Positions 36,043 to 44,518 of a DNA stretch of 64,000 bases are shown here, piece after piece. The stretch comes from JAGVGT01 sp963807225 (GTDB taxonomy: Bacteria > Desulfobacterota > Desulfobulbia > Desulfobulbales > JAGXFP01): the NCBI GenBank assembly GCA_963807225.1, contig CAWEAD010000008.1, positions 704,396 through 768,395 on the forward strand. Reading direction: 5' to 3'. A model generated the notes under the pieces. The model was not told where the DNA came from. It saw nothing but the letters and a program-made list of their open reading frames with translations, and ran no database searches. The position numbers were made by a program, and so were the translations under genes. Each line of letters begins with the position of its first letter. Within the stretch, counting starts at the first letter, position 1.

Positions 36043-37239
36043 TCAACCGCTGTCATGGCCATTTTCCAGCCGGTGCAAGGCGGCCCTGGCGACTCGGGTC
36101 AGAAATTCGGCGCCCACCGGCAGCACTCCCTCGTCGAAATCGAATCTGGAACTGTGGGCGGCGGCCTCGGGCAGATCCCGGCGCTGCCCGCCGAAACGGA
36201 CGAAGCAGCCCGGCACCCGGTTCAGAAAAAAGGAAAAGTCCTCGCCGCCCATACTGGGAAATTCCAACCCCGGCACCTGATCCGCACCCACGGTGGCTTG
36301 GGCCGCCTGGCGGGCCAGATCGGTGGCGGCCGGCTCATTGTCGATCGGCGGATAACCTTCGCTGAAGGTGATGTCGATCTCGGCCCGGTAAAGCCGGCCG
36401 GTCTGCCGGACCATGCGTTCCAGGCCTTCGAAGAGCTGGGCCCTGACCCGCGGGTCGGTGGTGCGGATGGTGCCGGTCAGGGTAACCCGGTCGGCGATGA
36501 CGTTGGCGGCGGTACCGCCCTGGATCTGACCGATGCTGAGCACCGCTGGGCGGACCGGGTCGATCTCGCGGGAGATCAGGGTCTGCACGGCATTGACCAG
36601 TTGCGCGGCGACGACGATGGCATCCACCGTCTCGTGGGGCTTGGCCGCATGCCCGCCCCGGCCCAGCACCTCGATCCGGAAGCTGTCGGTGGAGGCGCAG
36701 ATCACTCCGGCCTGCACGGCGATCTGGCCGACCGGGAAGTGGCGGTCGATATGGCCGCCGAAGATCAGCTCGACCCCGTCCAGGCAGCCTTCGGCGATCA
36801 TGGTTCGGGCGCCGCCGCCGCCTTCCTCGGCCGGCTGGAAGAGCAGAACCACCCGGCCGGGCAGTTCCCGTTCCTGCTTTTTCAGCAACGCCGCCGCTCC
36901 CAGCAGCATGGCCATGTGGCCGTCATGGCCGCAGGCGTGCATGATGCCGGGATGGTGCGAGGCAAAGGGCAGGCCGGTTTCTTCCTGCAGTGGCAGAGCG
37001 TCCATGTCGGCCCGCAGGGCGACGCCGGGCCGGTCGCGTTCGGAGATATCGTTCAGGGTGGCGACTATGCCGGTCCCCGCGACACCGGAACGGTAGTGGA
37101 CGCCGAGTTCGGTGAGCTGGTGGCAGATATAGGCGGCGGTCTTGACTTCTCGATTGGCCAGTTCCGGGTACTGGTGCAGATGCCGGCGGATTTCAGTCAG
37201 CCACTCTCGCTGTCGGCGGTCGGGACGAAATTGCGGCAT
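36043..37239 (-). CDS. M20 family amidohydrolase (N-acyl-amino-acid type)
   Basis: A 398-residue M20D peptidase/amidohydrolase. Seen in order: RRHLHQYPELANREVKT, ALRADMDALPLQEETGLPF, MHACGHDGHMAMLLGAA (metal ligands), LLFQPAEEGGGGARTMI with catalytic Glu, and GGHIDRHFP. It hydrolyses N-acylated amino acids or related amides. The ATG at 37239 has AAGGGGA 6-12 nt upstream; the longer open frame runs on into the neighbouring gene and is not real. It lies 24 nt upstream of the ligase gene and 26 nt after the molybdopterin-binding gene. Confidence 0.9.
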   Translation of the reverse strand: MPQFRPDRRQREWLTEIRRHLHQYPELANREVKTAAYICHQLTELGVHYRSGVAGTGIVATLNDISERDRPGVALRADMDALPLQEETGLPFASHHPGIMHACGHDGHMAMLLGAAALLKKQERELPGRVVLLFQPAEEGGGGARTMIAEGCLDGVELIFGGHIDRHFPVGQIAVQAGVICASTDSFRIEVLGRGGHAAKPHETVDAIVVAAQLVNAVQTLISREIDPVRPAVLSIGQIQGGTAANVIADRVTLTGTIRTTDPRVRAQLFEGLERMVRQTGRLYRAEIDITFSEGYPPIDNEPAATDLARQAAQATVGADQVPGLEFPSMGGEDFSFFLNRVPGCFVRFGGQRRDLPEAAAHSSRFDFDEGVLPVGAEFLTRVARAALHRLENGHDSG

Positions 37240-37265
37240 GGCTTTTCCCCTTGGCCGATTATTTC

Positions 37266-38294
37266 TCAGCGGCCGAAATCGCAGATCGGATAGCGGCAGG
37301 TTTGACACTGGCGGCAGAGGCCGCCGTGCCCCAGGCGGGCCAGGTCCTCCCGACCGATCTTCTCGCCCAGCAGAATCCGGGGCAGGACCAGGTCGAGCAC
37401 GGTGATCCGGCTGAACATGCCGCAGGCCGGCAGTCCCAGGACCGGGACCGGGCCGATATAGCCGACCATGAACATGGCCCCGGGCAACACCGGGGTACCG
37501 TAGGTCATCTCGGTGGCGCCGGCGGCACCGATCCCCAAACGGGTGACATCGTCGGGGTCGACCGACATGCCGCCGCTGGTAATGATCAGTTCCGCGCCGG
37601 CCGCCAGACACCCCTTGATTTCGGCGGCGATGGCGGCGACGTCGTCGGGAGCAAAGGCGACCTTGATCACTTCCGAGCCCAGAGCGGCCAGCTTGTCGCG
37701 CAGCACCGGGGCGAAGGCGTCCTTGATCCGGCCGTGGAAAACCTCGCTGCCGGTGATCACCAGGCCGGCCTTGACCCCGGGCAGGGGCAGGACCGAGACA
37801 ACCCCGTCGGCCGAGGTAGCGATGGCGGCTGCTTCGGTCACCAGGCTGCGGCTGCCGACCAGAGGGATCAGCCGGGTGCCGGCCACCTGCTGGCCCGCGG
37901 TCACCGGGGTTCGATCATGCAGGGTGGCGCACATCACCTCGCCCAGGAGATTGAAACGGTAGAGGGATTCGGTGTTCACCCGCAACAGACCCGCGACCTC
38001 GGCCACCAGATTGAGCTTGCCCTCCACCGGACTGCCGCTGACCGCCACCCCCGGACCGGCCAGAGCCCGGGCCAGCAGTTCGGCCGCCTCGTTCTCATGG
38101 ATTTCTTCGGTTCCCAACTCCAGGACGTAGATGTGGTTCTTGCCCAGATCCTTCAGGGCGGCCACATCCTCGGAGCGGATGATATGGCCTTTTTTGAAGG
38201 CCGCCCCTTTGAATTCACCGCGGACAATGCGGGTAACATCATGGGGCAGGACCATGCCCACCGCTTCCGCCACCGGGATCGTTCGACTGGCCAC
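37266..38294 (-). CDS. Molybdopterin-binding (MoeA/MogA-like) protein with C-terminal Cys cluster
   Basis: 342 residues. IPVAEAVGMVLPHDVTRI and GHIIRSEDVAALKDLGKNHIYVLE are MoeA-like N-terminal elements, and the MoCF-biosynthesis fold follows: GLVITGSEVFHGRIKD, ELIITSGGMSVDPDDVT. The C-terminus ends in a compact Cys motif, CRQCQTCRYPICDFG, which could bind Fe-S or zinc. It lacks MoeA domains III-IV in full, so it is probably a molybdopterin-binding relative and not the insertase itself. It is adjacent to an FmdE-like gene (10 nt), a pairing known from formate/formylmethanofuran-type molybdoenzyme loci. Confidence 0.82.
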   Translation of the reverse strand: MASRTIPVAEAVGMVLPHDVTRIVRGEFKGAAFKKGHIIRSEDVAALKDLGKNHIYVLELGTEEIHENEAAELLARALAGPGVAVSGSPVEGKLNLVAEVAGLLRVNTESLYRFNLLGEVMCATLHDRTPVTAGQQVAGTRLIPLVGSRSLVTEAAAIATSADGVVSVLPLPGVKAGLVITGSEVFHGRIKDAFAPVLRDKLAALGSEVIKVAFAPDDVAAIAAEIKGCLAAGAELIITSGGMSVDPDDVTRLGIGAAGATEMTYGTPVLPGAMFMVGYIGPVPVLGLPACGMFSRITVLDLVLPRILLGEKIGREDLARLGHGGLCRQCQTCRYPICDFGR

Positions 38295-38304
38295 CAGTTC
38301 CTCC

Positions 38305-38892
38305 TCAGCTATTAACTTCGTAGTAACGGCCCAGGGCGCAGGGCCGGCAGAGCAGGCGGCCGTCGCGGGCCTCCTCCCGGCCGTCCTGAACCCAGTCGCC
38401 GCAAAGGGCGCATTGAACCCGCCGGAGGGGGCGGCCGGGCAGATCTTCCGGCGGCACCGTCACCTTGACCGACTGGACAGTGAAGAGTTGATCGTCGGGC
38501 AGGATCCGGTAGGCCTCGAGTTGGCGGCGGTACTTATCTTTGATCTCCGGGCAGTAGCGGTCCGCCAGTTCCCGGGCTTCTTCCCGGGCGGTGATCCGCA
38601 CCGCCCGGCCGTCTTCCAGGTTGACGAAGGTGGCGGCCATGATCCCGTAATCAAGCCATTTCAGGGAACGCTTGCCCAGAGAGCAGCCGGTTACGGTCTG
38701 GATGGCATCGGTGGCGCAACGGTCGATTTCCACCAGGACGTAGAATTTCTTGCGGTCCTGCCCGCGGGGCTGGTCAATGCCGATGTGAACCAATCCCAGC
38801 ATGGCCATCCGCACCCCGATCACTTGCCCGGCACAGAGATGACCGTGGATAGCGGTCGATTTTTCCAGTAGTTCTTCAAAAGATTCCATCAA
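38305..38892 (-). CDS. FmdE family protein with C-terminal zinc finger
   Basis: A 195-residue protein of the family named for formylmethanofuran dehydrogenase subunit E. The N-terminal domain has AIHGHLCAGQVIGVRMAMLG (conserved His and Cys), CATDAIQTVTGCSLGKRSLKWLDYG and TFVNLEDGRAVRI. The C-terminus has a four-Cys zinc-finger, CALCGDW and CRPCALG. The role is not established; it commonly occurs beside molybdenum-enzyme or cofactor genes. It is the first gene of the five-gene minus-strand operon ending at 33392. Confidence 0.82.
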   Translation of the reverse strand: MMESFEELLEKSTAIHGHLCAGQVIGVRMAMLGLVHIGIDQPRGQDRKKFYVLVEIDRCATDAIQTVTGCSLGKRSLKWLDYGIMAATFVNLEDGRAVRITAREEARELADRYCPEIKDKYRRQLEAYRILPDDQLFTVQSVKVTVPPEDLPGRPLRRVQCALCGDWVQDGREEARDGRLLCRPCALGRYYEVNS

Positions 38893-39054
38893 CTTTTCTC
38901 CGGTACCGGTTTATGTCATTCTAATCTTCCCGCCGTGCTAGTCAAGAGCGGCAGTCAATTGCCGAAGACCTCAGAGCCAAAAAAATAATTGTAATGTTGT
39001 CAGGAAAAATACATGATGTAAAAATCTACTATAATCCGATTTGAAAGGTACGGT

Positions 39055-39585
39055 ATGACTAACGACCAGCCGCTGCGCATTCTGATGGCCGACGACGAAA
39101 ACAGCATCCTCGACCTGTATGAGTCGATTCTGGCCATTGACGCTAAGGAACAGGGACCGCCGGACGGTCGAGAACGACGATTGGCGGACTTCTATGAAGG
39201 GCGCCAACCGCTGCCGGACCTCCGTTGTTTTCATACCACCCGCTGCCGGCAGGCCGAGGAAGCGGTCCAGGCAGTGGCCCAGGCGGTCGAGGCCGGCAAA
39301 CCTTATGCCATGATTTTTCTCGATATCCGGATGCCGCCGGGGGCGGATGGGATCTGGGCAGCCGAGGAAATTCGCAAACTCGATTCCATGGTCAACATCA
39401 TCATGGTAACCGCCTATCCGGAAATGCCGCCCCGCGACGTCGCCCGGCGGGTTCCGCCCCTGGGCCGTTTCCTGCTGCTGCAGAAACCGCTCCTGCCGAT
39501 GGAGATCATGCAGGTGTCGGCGGTGATGGCCGACAAATGGCGGGCCGAGAAAAAATTGTCGGAAATGGTGACCTCACCTGCCTGA
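39055..39585 (+). CDS. Stand-alone receiver-domain response regulator with insertion
   Basis: A 176-residue single receiver with no output domain. The acidic pair Asp13/Asp14 (MADDEN), phospho-acceptor Asp90 (IFLDIRMP), Thr in MVTAYP and Lys in LLLQKPL are all present. Usually about 40 residues separate the acidic pair and acceptor; here there are 76, owing to an insert of roughly 35 residues rich in charged residues after helix 1. It likely relays phosphate within the module formed by the kinase at 39825 and the NtrC-type gene at 41689. Confidence 0.8.
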   Translation: MTNDQPLRILMADDENSILDLYESILAIDAKEQGPPDGRERRLADFYEGRQPLPDLRCFHTTRCRQAEEAVQAVAQAVEAGKPYAMIFLDIRMPPGADGIWAAEEIRKLDSMVNIIMVTAYPEMPPRDVARRVPPLGRFLLLQKPLLPMEIMQVSAVMADKWRAEKKLSEMVTSPA

Positions 39586-39824
39586 CCGGCGAAAATCTCT
39601 TTCCTCATCTTTTCCTCCTCCGCTACCAGCCGACACCGCTGCCCAATCCATAAACGATCCGGATCAGACCGGCGCGAACCCAGTTCACCTGCTGAACAAC
39701 TGGCCAACGGAACCCCACGATATGCTGGCGCACCGCGCCGGCGATATGTTAAAGATGAGAGGTCGGTTGAGATTTGCGCATATGCGCCGCTAACTTGAAC
39801 TTTTCCTGATCTCATGGTTGGTCA

Positions 39825-41486
39825 ATGCATGCACGAGGGCTGAAAACCAGCTTGATCATCAACCTGCTTCTGGTTCTGGCCGGCGCCATGCTGCTGATCG
39901 ATCTGGTCATGATCTTCGCGGACCGGCGCGGTCAGCTCAATGAACGGCTGACCACCGCTCAGACCCTGTTGAACGGCGTCCAGGTCCTGACCGTTGATAG
40001 AAAAACTTCACCGTCATTGGAAGCTGATCGCCTGAGCAGACTTCTGCAGGCCGCCGATGCTACCTGCCTGGGGGATTTCGATGAGACCGGCAATCTGGTG
40101 GCCAGCCTGGGCGCCGGCTGTCGGGACGCGGATTCCCGGCTGCGCGCCGAAGGCCTGAAAGCCATGGGGGCGGGCCACTTATCGGCTGCCGTCAGCGGCG
40201 GCTTACCGGGGCTCTTCTGGCCGGGAGTCTCCTCGCTGATTGTCGCCCAGCCCCGTTTCGACCGGGGAGAAAATGACGGGGTGCTGGTCGTCGAACTCTC
40301 CCTGGCCTCGCTGGCCCGAAATCTGATCGGCTCCCAGCGCCTCTTTCTGATCTATTTTCTGATCAACCTGATGTTCTTTGTCATGCTGGGTTTCTTCCGG
40401 CTTTACCGGGCTTTCATCAAACCCATCGACCGGTTGGTGATCACCGCCGAAGAGTTCCGGGACGACGGCGAGTTCGCCTTCCCTCCCACCGCCCGCGAGG
40501 GCGAGTTCAACCGGCTTTCGGCCTCGCTTAATCGAATGCTCAGCCGAATCAACCGGGATCGCGCCAGGTTGGCGGAAACCGTAGCCTCGCTGGAGGAGGC
40601 CAACCTCGGCTTGCGCCGGGCCCAGCAGGAAGTCATCCGGGCCGAGAAGATGGCTTCGGTGGGGCGTCTGTCCGCCGGTATCGCCCACGAGATCGGCAAT
40701 CCCATCGGCATCATCATCGGTTACCTGGAACTGCTCAAGCGCCCGAACCCGGACGAGGAGCAGAGGATCGATTTCATCCGCCGGGCCGAAGGAGAGGCCA
40801 ACCGGGTCAACAGCATCATCCGCCAGCTTCTGGATTTCTCCCGGACCGCTCCGGAGCACCAGGCCGGACCGGTTTCGGTACAGCTGGTTCTCGGCGAGGT
40901 TCTGGAACTCTGCCGCATCCAACCCCTGATGAGCGGGATTACCATCGAACTGATCGCCGAGGCCGGGCGCGACCGGGTCCGGGCCGGCAACGATCAGCTC
41001 AAGCAGATATTCCTGAACCTGTTGTTCAATGCCGCCGATGCCATCAATTCCCTGCCGTCTACGGGCCGGCCAGGACGGATCACCATCAGAACCTTTAATC
41101 CGGAAGATACCGATATGCTCCGGATCGAAGTCCTGGACAACGGCCCGGGCTTCGGCGCCGACCAATCGGCCAATGTCTTCGATCCCTTTTACACCACCAA
41201 GGAACCGGGAAAGGGCACCGGCCTCGGCCTGTCGATCTGTTTTACCATTATTGAAAATCTGGGGGGGGAAATCAGCGCCACCGACAACCCCTCCGGCGGT
41301 GCCCTGATCTCCCTGCTCCTGCCACTGGCCGGTCAGAATTCGGAATCAAGAAGAAAGGAGACCGGCGACCGGAGACAAGGGACGGGAGACCGAAGGCAAG
41401 GATCGGAAGACCGAAGAAAAGAAGCAGTAGACCGGAGGCGGAAAACCAGGGGCCGGGAGCCAGGAGTCAGCGCTGGTAAATCTTGA
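39825..41486 (+). CDS. Membrane sensor histidine kinase
   Basis: 553 residues: membrane helix (8-31), periplasmic sensor of about 140 residues, second helix (about 175-195), HAMP, a coiled-coil, HisKA with SVGRLSAGIAHEIGNPIG (phospho-accepting His288), and HATPase with DNGPGFGADQ and KGTGLGLSICFTIIE. It resembles NtrB/AtoS-type kinases that pair with NtrC-class activators, and an NtrC-class gene follows. The last 50 residues after GALISLLLPLAGQ are an Arg-rich low-complexity tail (repeats like GDRRQG) arising from purine-rich DNA repeats; the true functional end is near residue 505. Confidence 0.88.
   Translation: MHARGLKTSLIINLLLVLAGAMLLIDLVMIFADRRGQLNERLTTAQTLLNGVQVLTVDRKTSPSLEADRLSRLLQAADATCLGDFDETGNLVASLGAGCRDADSRLRAEGLKAMGAGHLSAAVSGGLPGLFWPGVSSLIVAQPRFDRGENDGVLVVELSLASLARNLIGSQRLFLIYFLINLMFFVMLGFFRLYRAFIKPIDRLVITAEEFRDDGEFAFPPTAREGEFNRLSASLNRMLSRINRDRARLAETVASLEEANLGLRRAQQEVIRAEKMASVGRLSAGIAHEIGNPIGIIIGYLELLKRPNPDEEQRIDFIRRAEGEANRVNSIIRQLLDFSRTAPEHQAGPVSVQLVLGEVLELCRIQPLMSGITIELIAEAGRDRVRAGNDQLKQIFLNLLFNAADAINSLPSTGRPGRITIRTFNPEDTDMLRIEVLDNGPGFGADQSANVFDPFYTTKEPGKGTGLGLSICFTIIENLGGEISATDNPSGGALISLLLPLAGQNSESRRKETGDRRQGTGDRRQGSEDRRKEAVDRRRKTRGREPGVSAGKS
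41338..41486 (+). repeat. Purine-rich imperfect tandem repeat encoding the kinase tail
   Basis: Units of roughly 15-18 nt built on GGAGACCGAAGACAAGG occur about eight times with substitutions. They are in frame with the histidine kinase and supply its last 50 codons. Confidence 0.55.
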
Positions 41487-41688
41487 AGTCGACGGAAGCG
41501 GAGGGCGGAGAGGCGGGGCATTGAACCAGGGTAAACTGATAGTTGGCTGAATCACCGGATATGGTTTATACCGAATTTTGAATTCTGCTTTCTCTCTTCT
41601 GATTACTGAATACTATTAAATAACTGCCCCGGGTCACTCTGCGCTGCTCCAACCGCGAGACCCCGCACTCAAACTGAAATCAAAGCCC

Positions 41689-43080
41689 ATGAAGAAGGAC
41701 CAGAACCCCGGAAAACTACTGATCATCGATGACGAAGAGAACATGCGCCACGTCCTGACCGTGCTGGCCGGTTCGGCCGGCTATCGGACGGCCACCGCCG
41801 CCGACGGCCAGGCCGCTCTGGAACTGCTGGCCGCCGAGCAGTTCGACTTCATCCTCTGCGACGTCAAGATGCCCAGAATGGACGGCATGACCTTTCTCAA
41901 AGCCGCCGAAAAATACAAAGGCACGGCGACGATTATCATGATGTCGGCTTACGGCACCATCGACCTGGCCCTGGAGGCCATGAAAGCCGGGGCCTATGAC
42001 TTCATCTCCAAACCCTTCAAAGCCGACGAGGTCCTGCTGGCCCTGAAAAAGGCCGAGGAACGAGAGAATCTGCGCCGTGAAAATCTGGAACTCCGGGACC
42101 ATCTGGCCAAACTGGAAGGGGAGAGTCGCTTTGCCAACATGGTGGGTCAGAGTCGGGCCTTACGCCAGGTCTTCGATCTGGCGGCCAAGGTGGCCAGGTT
42201 CAATACCACGGTCCTGATCACCGGCGAATCCGGCACCGGCAAGGAACTTATCGCTCGCGGCATCCATTACGCCAGCCCCAGGGGTGAGCAGCCGCTGGTG
42301 CCGGTCAATTGCGGTTCAATTCCGGAAACCCTGCTGGAAAGCGAACTTTTCGGGCACCTCAAGGGATCTTTTACCGGCGCCGACCGCAACCATCGGGGGT
42401 TGTTCGAGGAGGCCGACGGCGGCACCATCTTCCTGGACGAGGTGGGCGAATTGCCGGTCGCCCTGCAGGTCAAAATTCTCAGAGTTCTGCAGGAAAGCGA
42501 GATCAGGCCGGTGGGTTCAACCGAGACCCGCAAAGTCGACGTCAGGGTCATTGCCGCCACTTCCCGCCATCTGGAAGAGGAGATCCGCGCCGGTCGTTTT
42601 CGGGAGGATCTGTTCTATCGCCTGAACGTCATGCCGATCCCCTTGCCGCCCCTGCGGGAGCATCCGGAGGACATCCCCTTTCTCTGTCGCCATTTCATCG
42701 CCAAGTTCAACGAGAAGCTGGGATTGGCCATCGAAGGAGTGAGCCCGGCCGCCATGGCCGAACTGCTGGGCCATACCTGGCCCGGGAATGTCAGGGAACT
42801 GGAGAACACCTTGGAACGGGCCATGGTTTTGGCCGAAAGCCCAGTGCTGGGGCAGGGCATTCTGCAGGACTGCGCCGGCAGCCCTTTATCTCGGGCGCCG
42901 GCCCTGCCGGACAAACTCTACTCATTGAAGGAGGCCAAGAAAATCTGGGAGAAGAGCCTGATCAGCCAGGCCCTGGAAGCCACCGGCGGCAACCGCTCAA
43001 GGGCGTCCGAACTGCTGGAGCTCAGCTTTCCCTCACTGCTCAGCAAGATCAAGGAATACGGGATAGAAGTTAAAAGTTGA
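41689..43080 (+). CDS. Sigma-54-dependent response regulator, NtrC family
   Basis: 463 residues: receiver (phospho-Asp58 in LCDVKMPRMDG, Lys in FISKPFKAD), AAA+ domain (Walker A GESGTGKE, sigma-54 contact loop GSFTGA, Walker B GGTIFLDEVGELP, R-finger region FREDLFYRLNV), and a Fis-type helix-turn-helix at the end (ATGGNRSRASELLELSFPSLLSKIKEYGI). The contact loop is GSFTGA where most have GAFTGA, a known but less common variant. It is likely activated by the kinase 200 nt upstream. A near-consensus sigma-54 promoter at 55158 is one possible target in this window. Confidence 0.93.
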   Translation: MKKDQNPGKLLIIDDEENMRHVLTVLAGSAGYRTATAADGQAALELLAAEQFDFILCDVKMPRMDGMTFLKAAEKYKGTATIIMMSAYGTIDLALEAMKAGAYDFISKPFKADEVLLALKKAEERENLRRENLELRDHLAKLEGESRFANMVGQSRALRQVFDLAAKVARFNTTVLITGESGTGKELIARGIHYASPRGEQPLVPVNCGSIPETLLESELFGHLKGSFTGADRNHRGLFEEADGGTIFLDEVGELPVALQVKILRVLQESEIRPVGSTETRKVDVRVIAATSRHLEEEIRAGRFREDLFYRLNVMPIPLPPLREHPEDIPFLCRHFIAKFNEKLGLAIEGVSPAAMAELLGHTWPGNVRELENTLERAMVLAESPVLGQGILQDCAGSPLSRAPALPDKLYSLKEAKKIWEKSLISQALEATGGNRSRASELLELSFPSLLSKIKEYGIEVKS

Positions 43081-43213
43081 AAGTGGTCAGCTCCTGAAAT
43101 TTCAGCCCGATGATGATCGTATCAGAAATTATCCAATCTCTTTGGCGCTGCTGAAGAGCCCCGCTTTCCCCGTCGTGCCAAGAGAATAAATCTGATTGAA
43201 AGGGTGACTGGAA

Positions 43214-44410
43214 TTAATCGTCCTTCAGGGCGAGTAATGGCTCCATTCTTGCCAGTCGGTAGATCGGCACGATGGCCCCGATCAGGCAGGCGCCGCCGCC
43301 GAGCAGGATGGCCAGCAGACTGAAAAGGATGCTGGCCGGTGAGGTGATGGGCATTTGGCCCAGGCGGCTGATCAGGTTGAAATCGGTGGCCAGGACGTTG
43401 AGCAGCAGATGGCCGGCCGCCACCCCGATTATCCCGCCCAGCAGCCCGATAATCGCGGCCTCGCCGAGGAACAGGCGGATGATGTGGCCCCGGCTGGCCC
43501 CGATGGCCCGCAGGATGCCGACCTCCCTTTTCCTCTCGTTGGTCATGGCCGTGAAAGTCGACCAGGCCAGGAGAACCGACAGGGTTGAGGCGATCAGGAT
43601 GGTGATGGCGAAGATTCGGATGATGTCCCGCAGGGTGGCCCGCACATCCTTGCCGATACTGCCCCTGGTCATCAACCCGACCCTCGGGTTGACCGAGCGC
43701 ACCTTGTTGACGGCCTCGGAGAGATCAATTCCTTCCTTGACCTTCAGAAAGACGATGGAAATTTCATTTTTCTGCCGCTGGCCGGTGGCCTCGGTGGAGA
43801 TCAGGTCCAGATCCTCCCGCCGCATGAAGACCCCTTGATCCAGGCCGGTGCCGGTTTTGGCCAGATGTCCCACCACCTTGATCGGCTGGCCGAAGATGGT
43901 GGCAGTCTCGATCAAGCCCAGATACTCGTGGACATAGCTGCCCACGTAAACCTCGCCGGCCTTGAGTTCTTCCCTGGTGTCCAGCCAGGGCTTGATCACG
44001 AAATCACTCTTCTGGTCGATGGCCACCACCTGGCCTTCCAGGATACTGCAACAGCCGGTTTCCAGAGTATTCAGATAGATCTGGTAGGTGGCCTGCTCGA
44101 TTTCCGGCAGTTCCCGCATGGACTCGTAGACGAATTCGTCCATGAAGAAGGTTTTCTTGCTGCTTTCGAGGATGAACTCCTCGGCCGTCTCCACCGCCTC
44201 GACCGGCACCACGACAATATCGGCGCCCAGTTTCCGGGAGGCCTCGCGGATGTCTTCCTGGATTGCCCGGTTGAAGAGAAGGGCGAAGACCAGCAGGGAG
44301 ACGAGCATGGCCACGGCCAGAACCAGCACGATATTCCGGAAAATTTTCCGGGTCACGCTTTTCCAGGCCAACGCTGCCAGGGTGGCTATTTTCTCCGATC
44401 CGGCCGTCAT
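43214..44410 (-). CDS. FtsX/MacB-type ABC transporter permease
   Basis: A 398-residue permease with an N-terminal helix (about 24-46), a periplasmic domain of about 220 residues, and three C-terminal helices with the coupling segment TNERKREVGILRAIGASRGHIIRLFLGEA. This topology is that of LolC/MacB-type exporters. No ATPase is next to it; the nearest is at 46192 across the divergent promoter, and it may be the partner. The periplasmic domain includes an unusual Cys-Cys pair (TGCCSILEG). It is separated from the upstream cytochrome gene by a terminator. Confidence 0.85.
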   Translation of the reverse strand: MTAGSEKIATLAALAWKSVTRKIFRNIVLVLAVAMLVSLLVFALLFNRAIQEDIREASRKLGADIVVVPVEAVETAEEFILESSKKTFFMDEFVYESMRELPEIEQATYQIYLNTLETGCCSILEGQVVAIDQKSDFVIKPWLDTREELKAGEVYVGSYVHEYLGLIETATIFGQPIKVVGHLAKTGTGLDQGVFMRREDLDLISTEATGQRQKNEISIVFLKVKEGIDLSEAVNKVRSVNPRVGLMTRGSIGKDVRATLRDIIRIFAITILIASTLSVLLAWSTFTAMTNERKREVGILRAIGASRGHIIRLFLGEAAIIGLLGGIIGVAAGHLLLNVLATDFNLISRLGQMPITSPASILFSLLAILLGGGACLIGAIVPIYRLARMEPLLALKDD

Positions 44411-44445
44411 CGCTCAAGCATCCTTATCATATTAATCGGGTAGAC

Positions 44446-44481
44446 AAAAAAAGAGGGGAACCCGAAAGTTCCCCTCCTTTT
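44446..44481 (-). terminator. Bidirectional terminator after the beta-propeller cytochrome gene
   Basis: GAGGGGAAC (44453-44461) pairs with GTTCCCCTC (44468-44476). Seven A at 44446-44452 give a T run on the minus strand, and TTTTT follows on the plus strand. Confidence 0.9.
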
Positions 44482-44518
44482 TAGCACAAAATTTCAAGCG
44501 CAGTAAGGCTTAAATCTC

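Noticed and set aside
37240..37611. Extended N-terminus of the M20 amidohydrolase
   Set aside because: The extension lies within the molybdopterin-binding gene in another frame and is Arg/Pro-rich; the ATG at 37239 has a good ribosome site and begins the family sequence.
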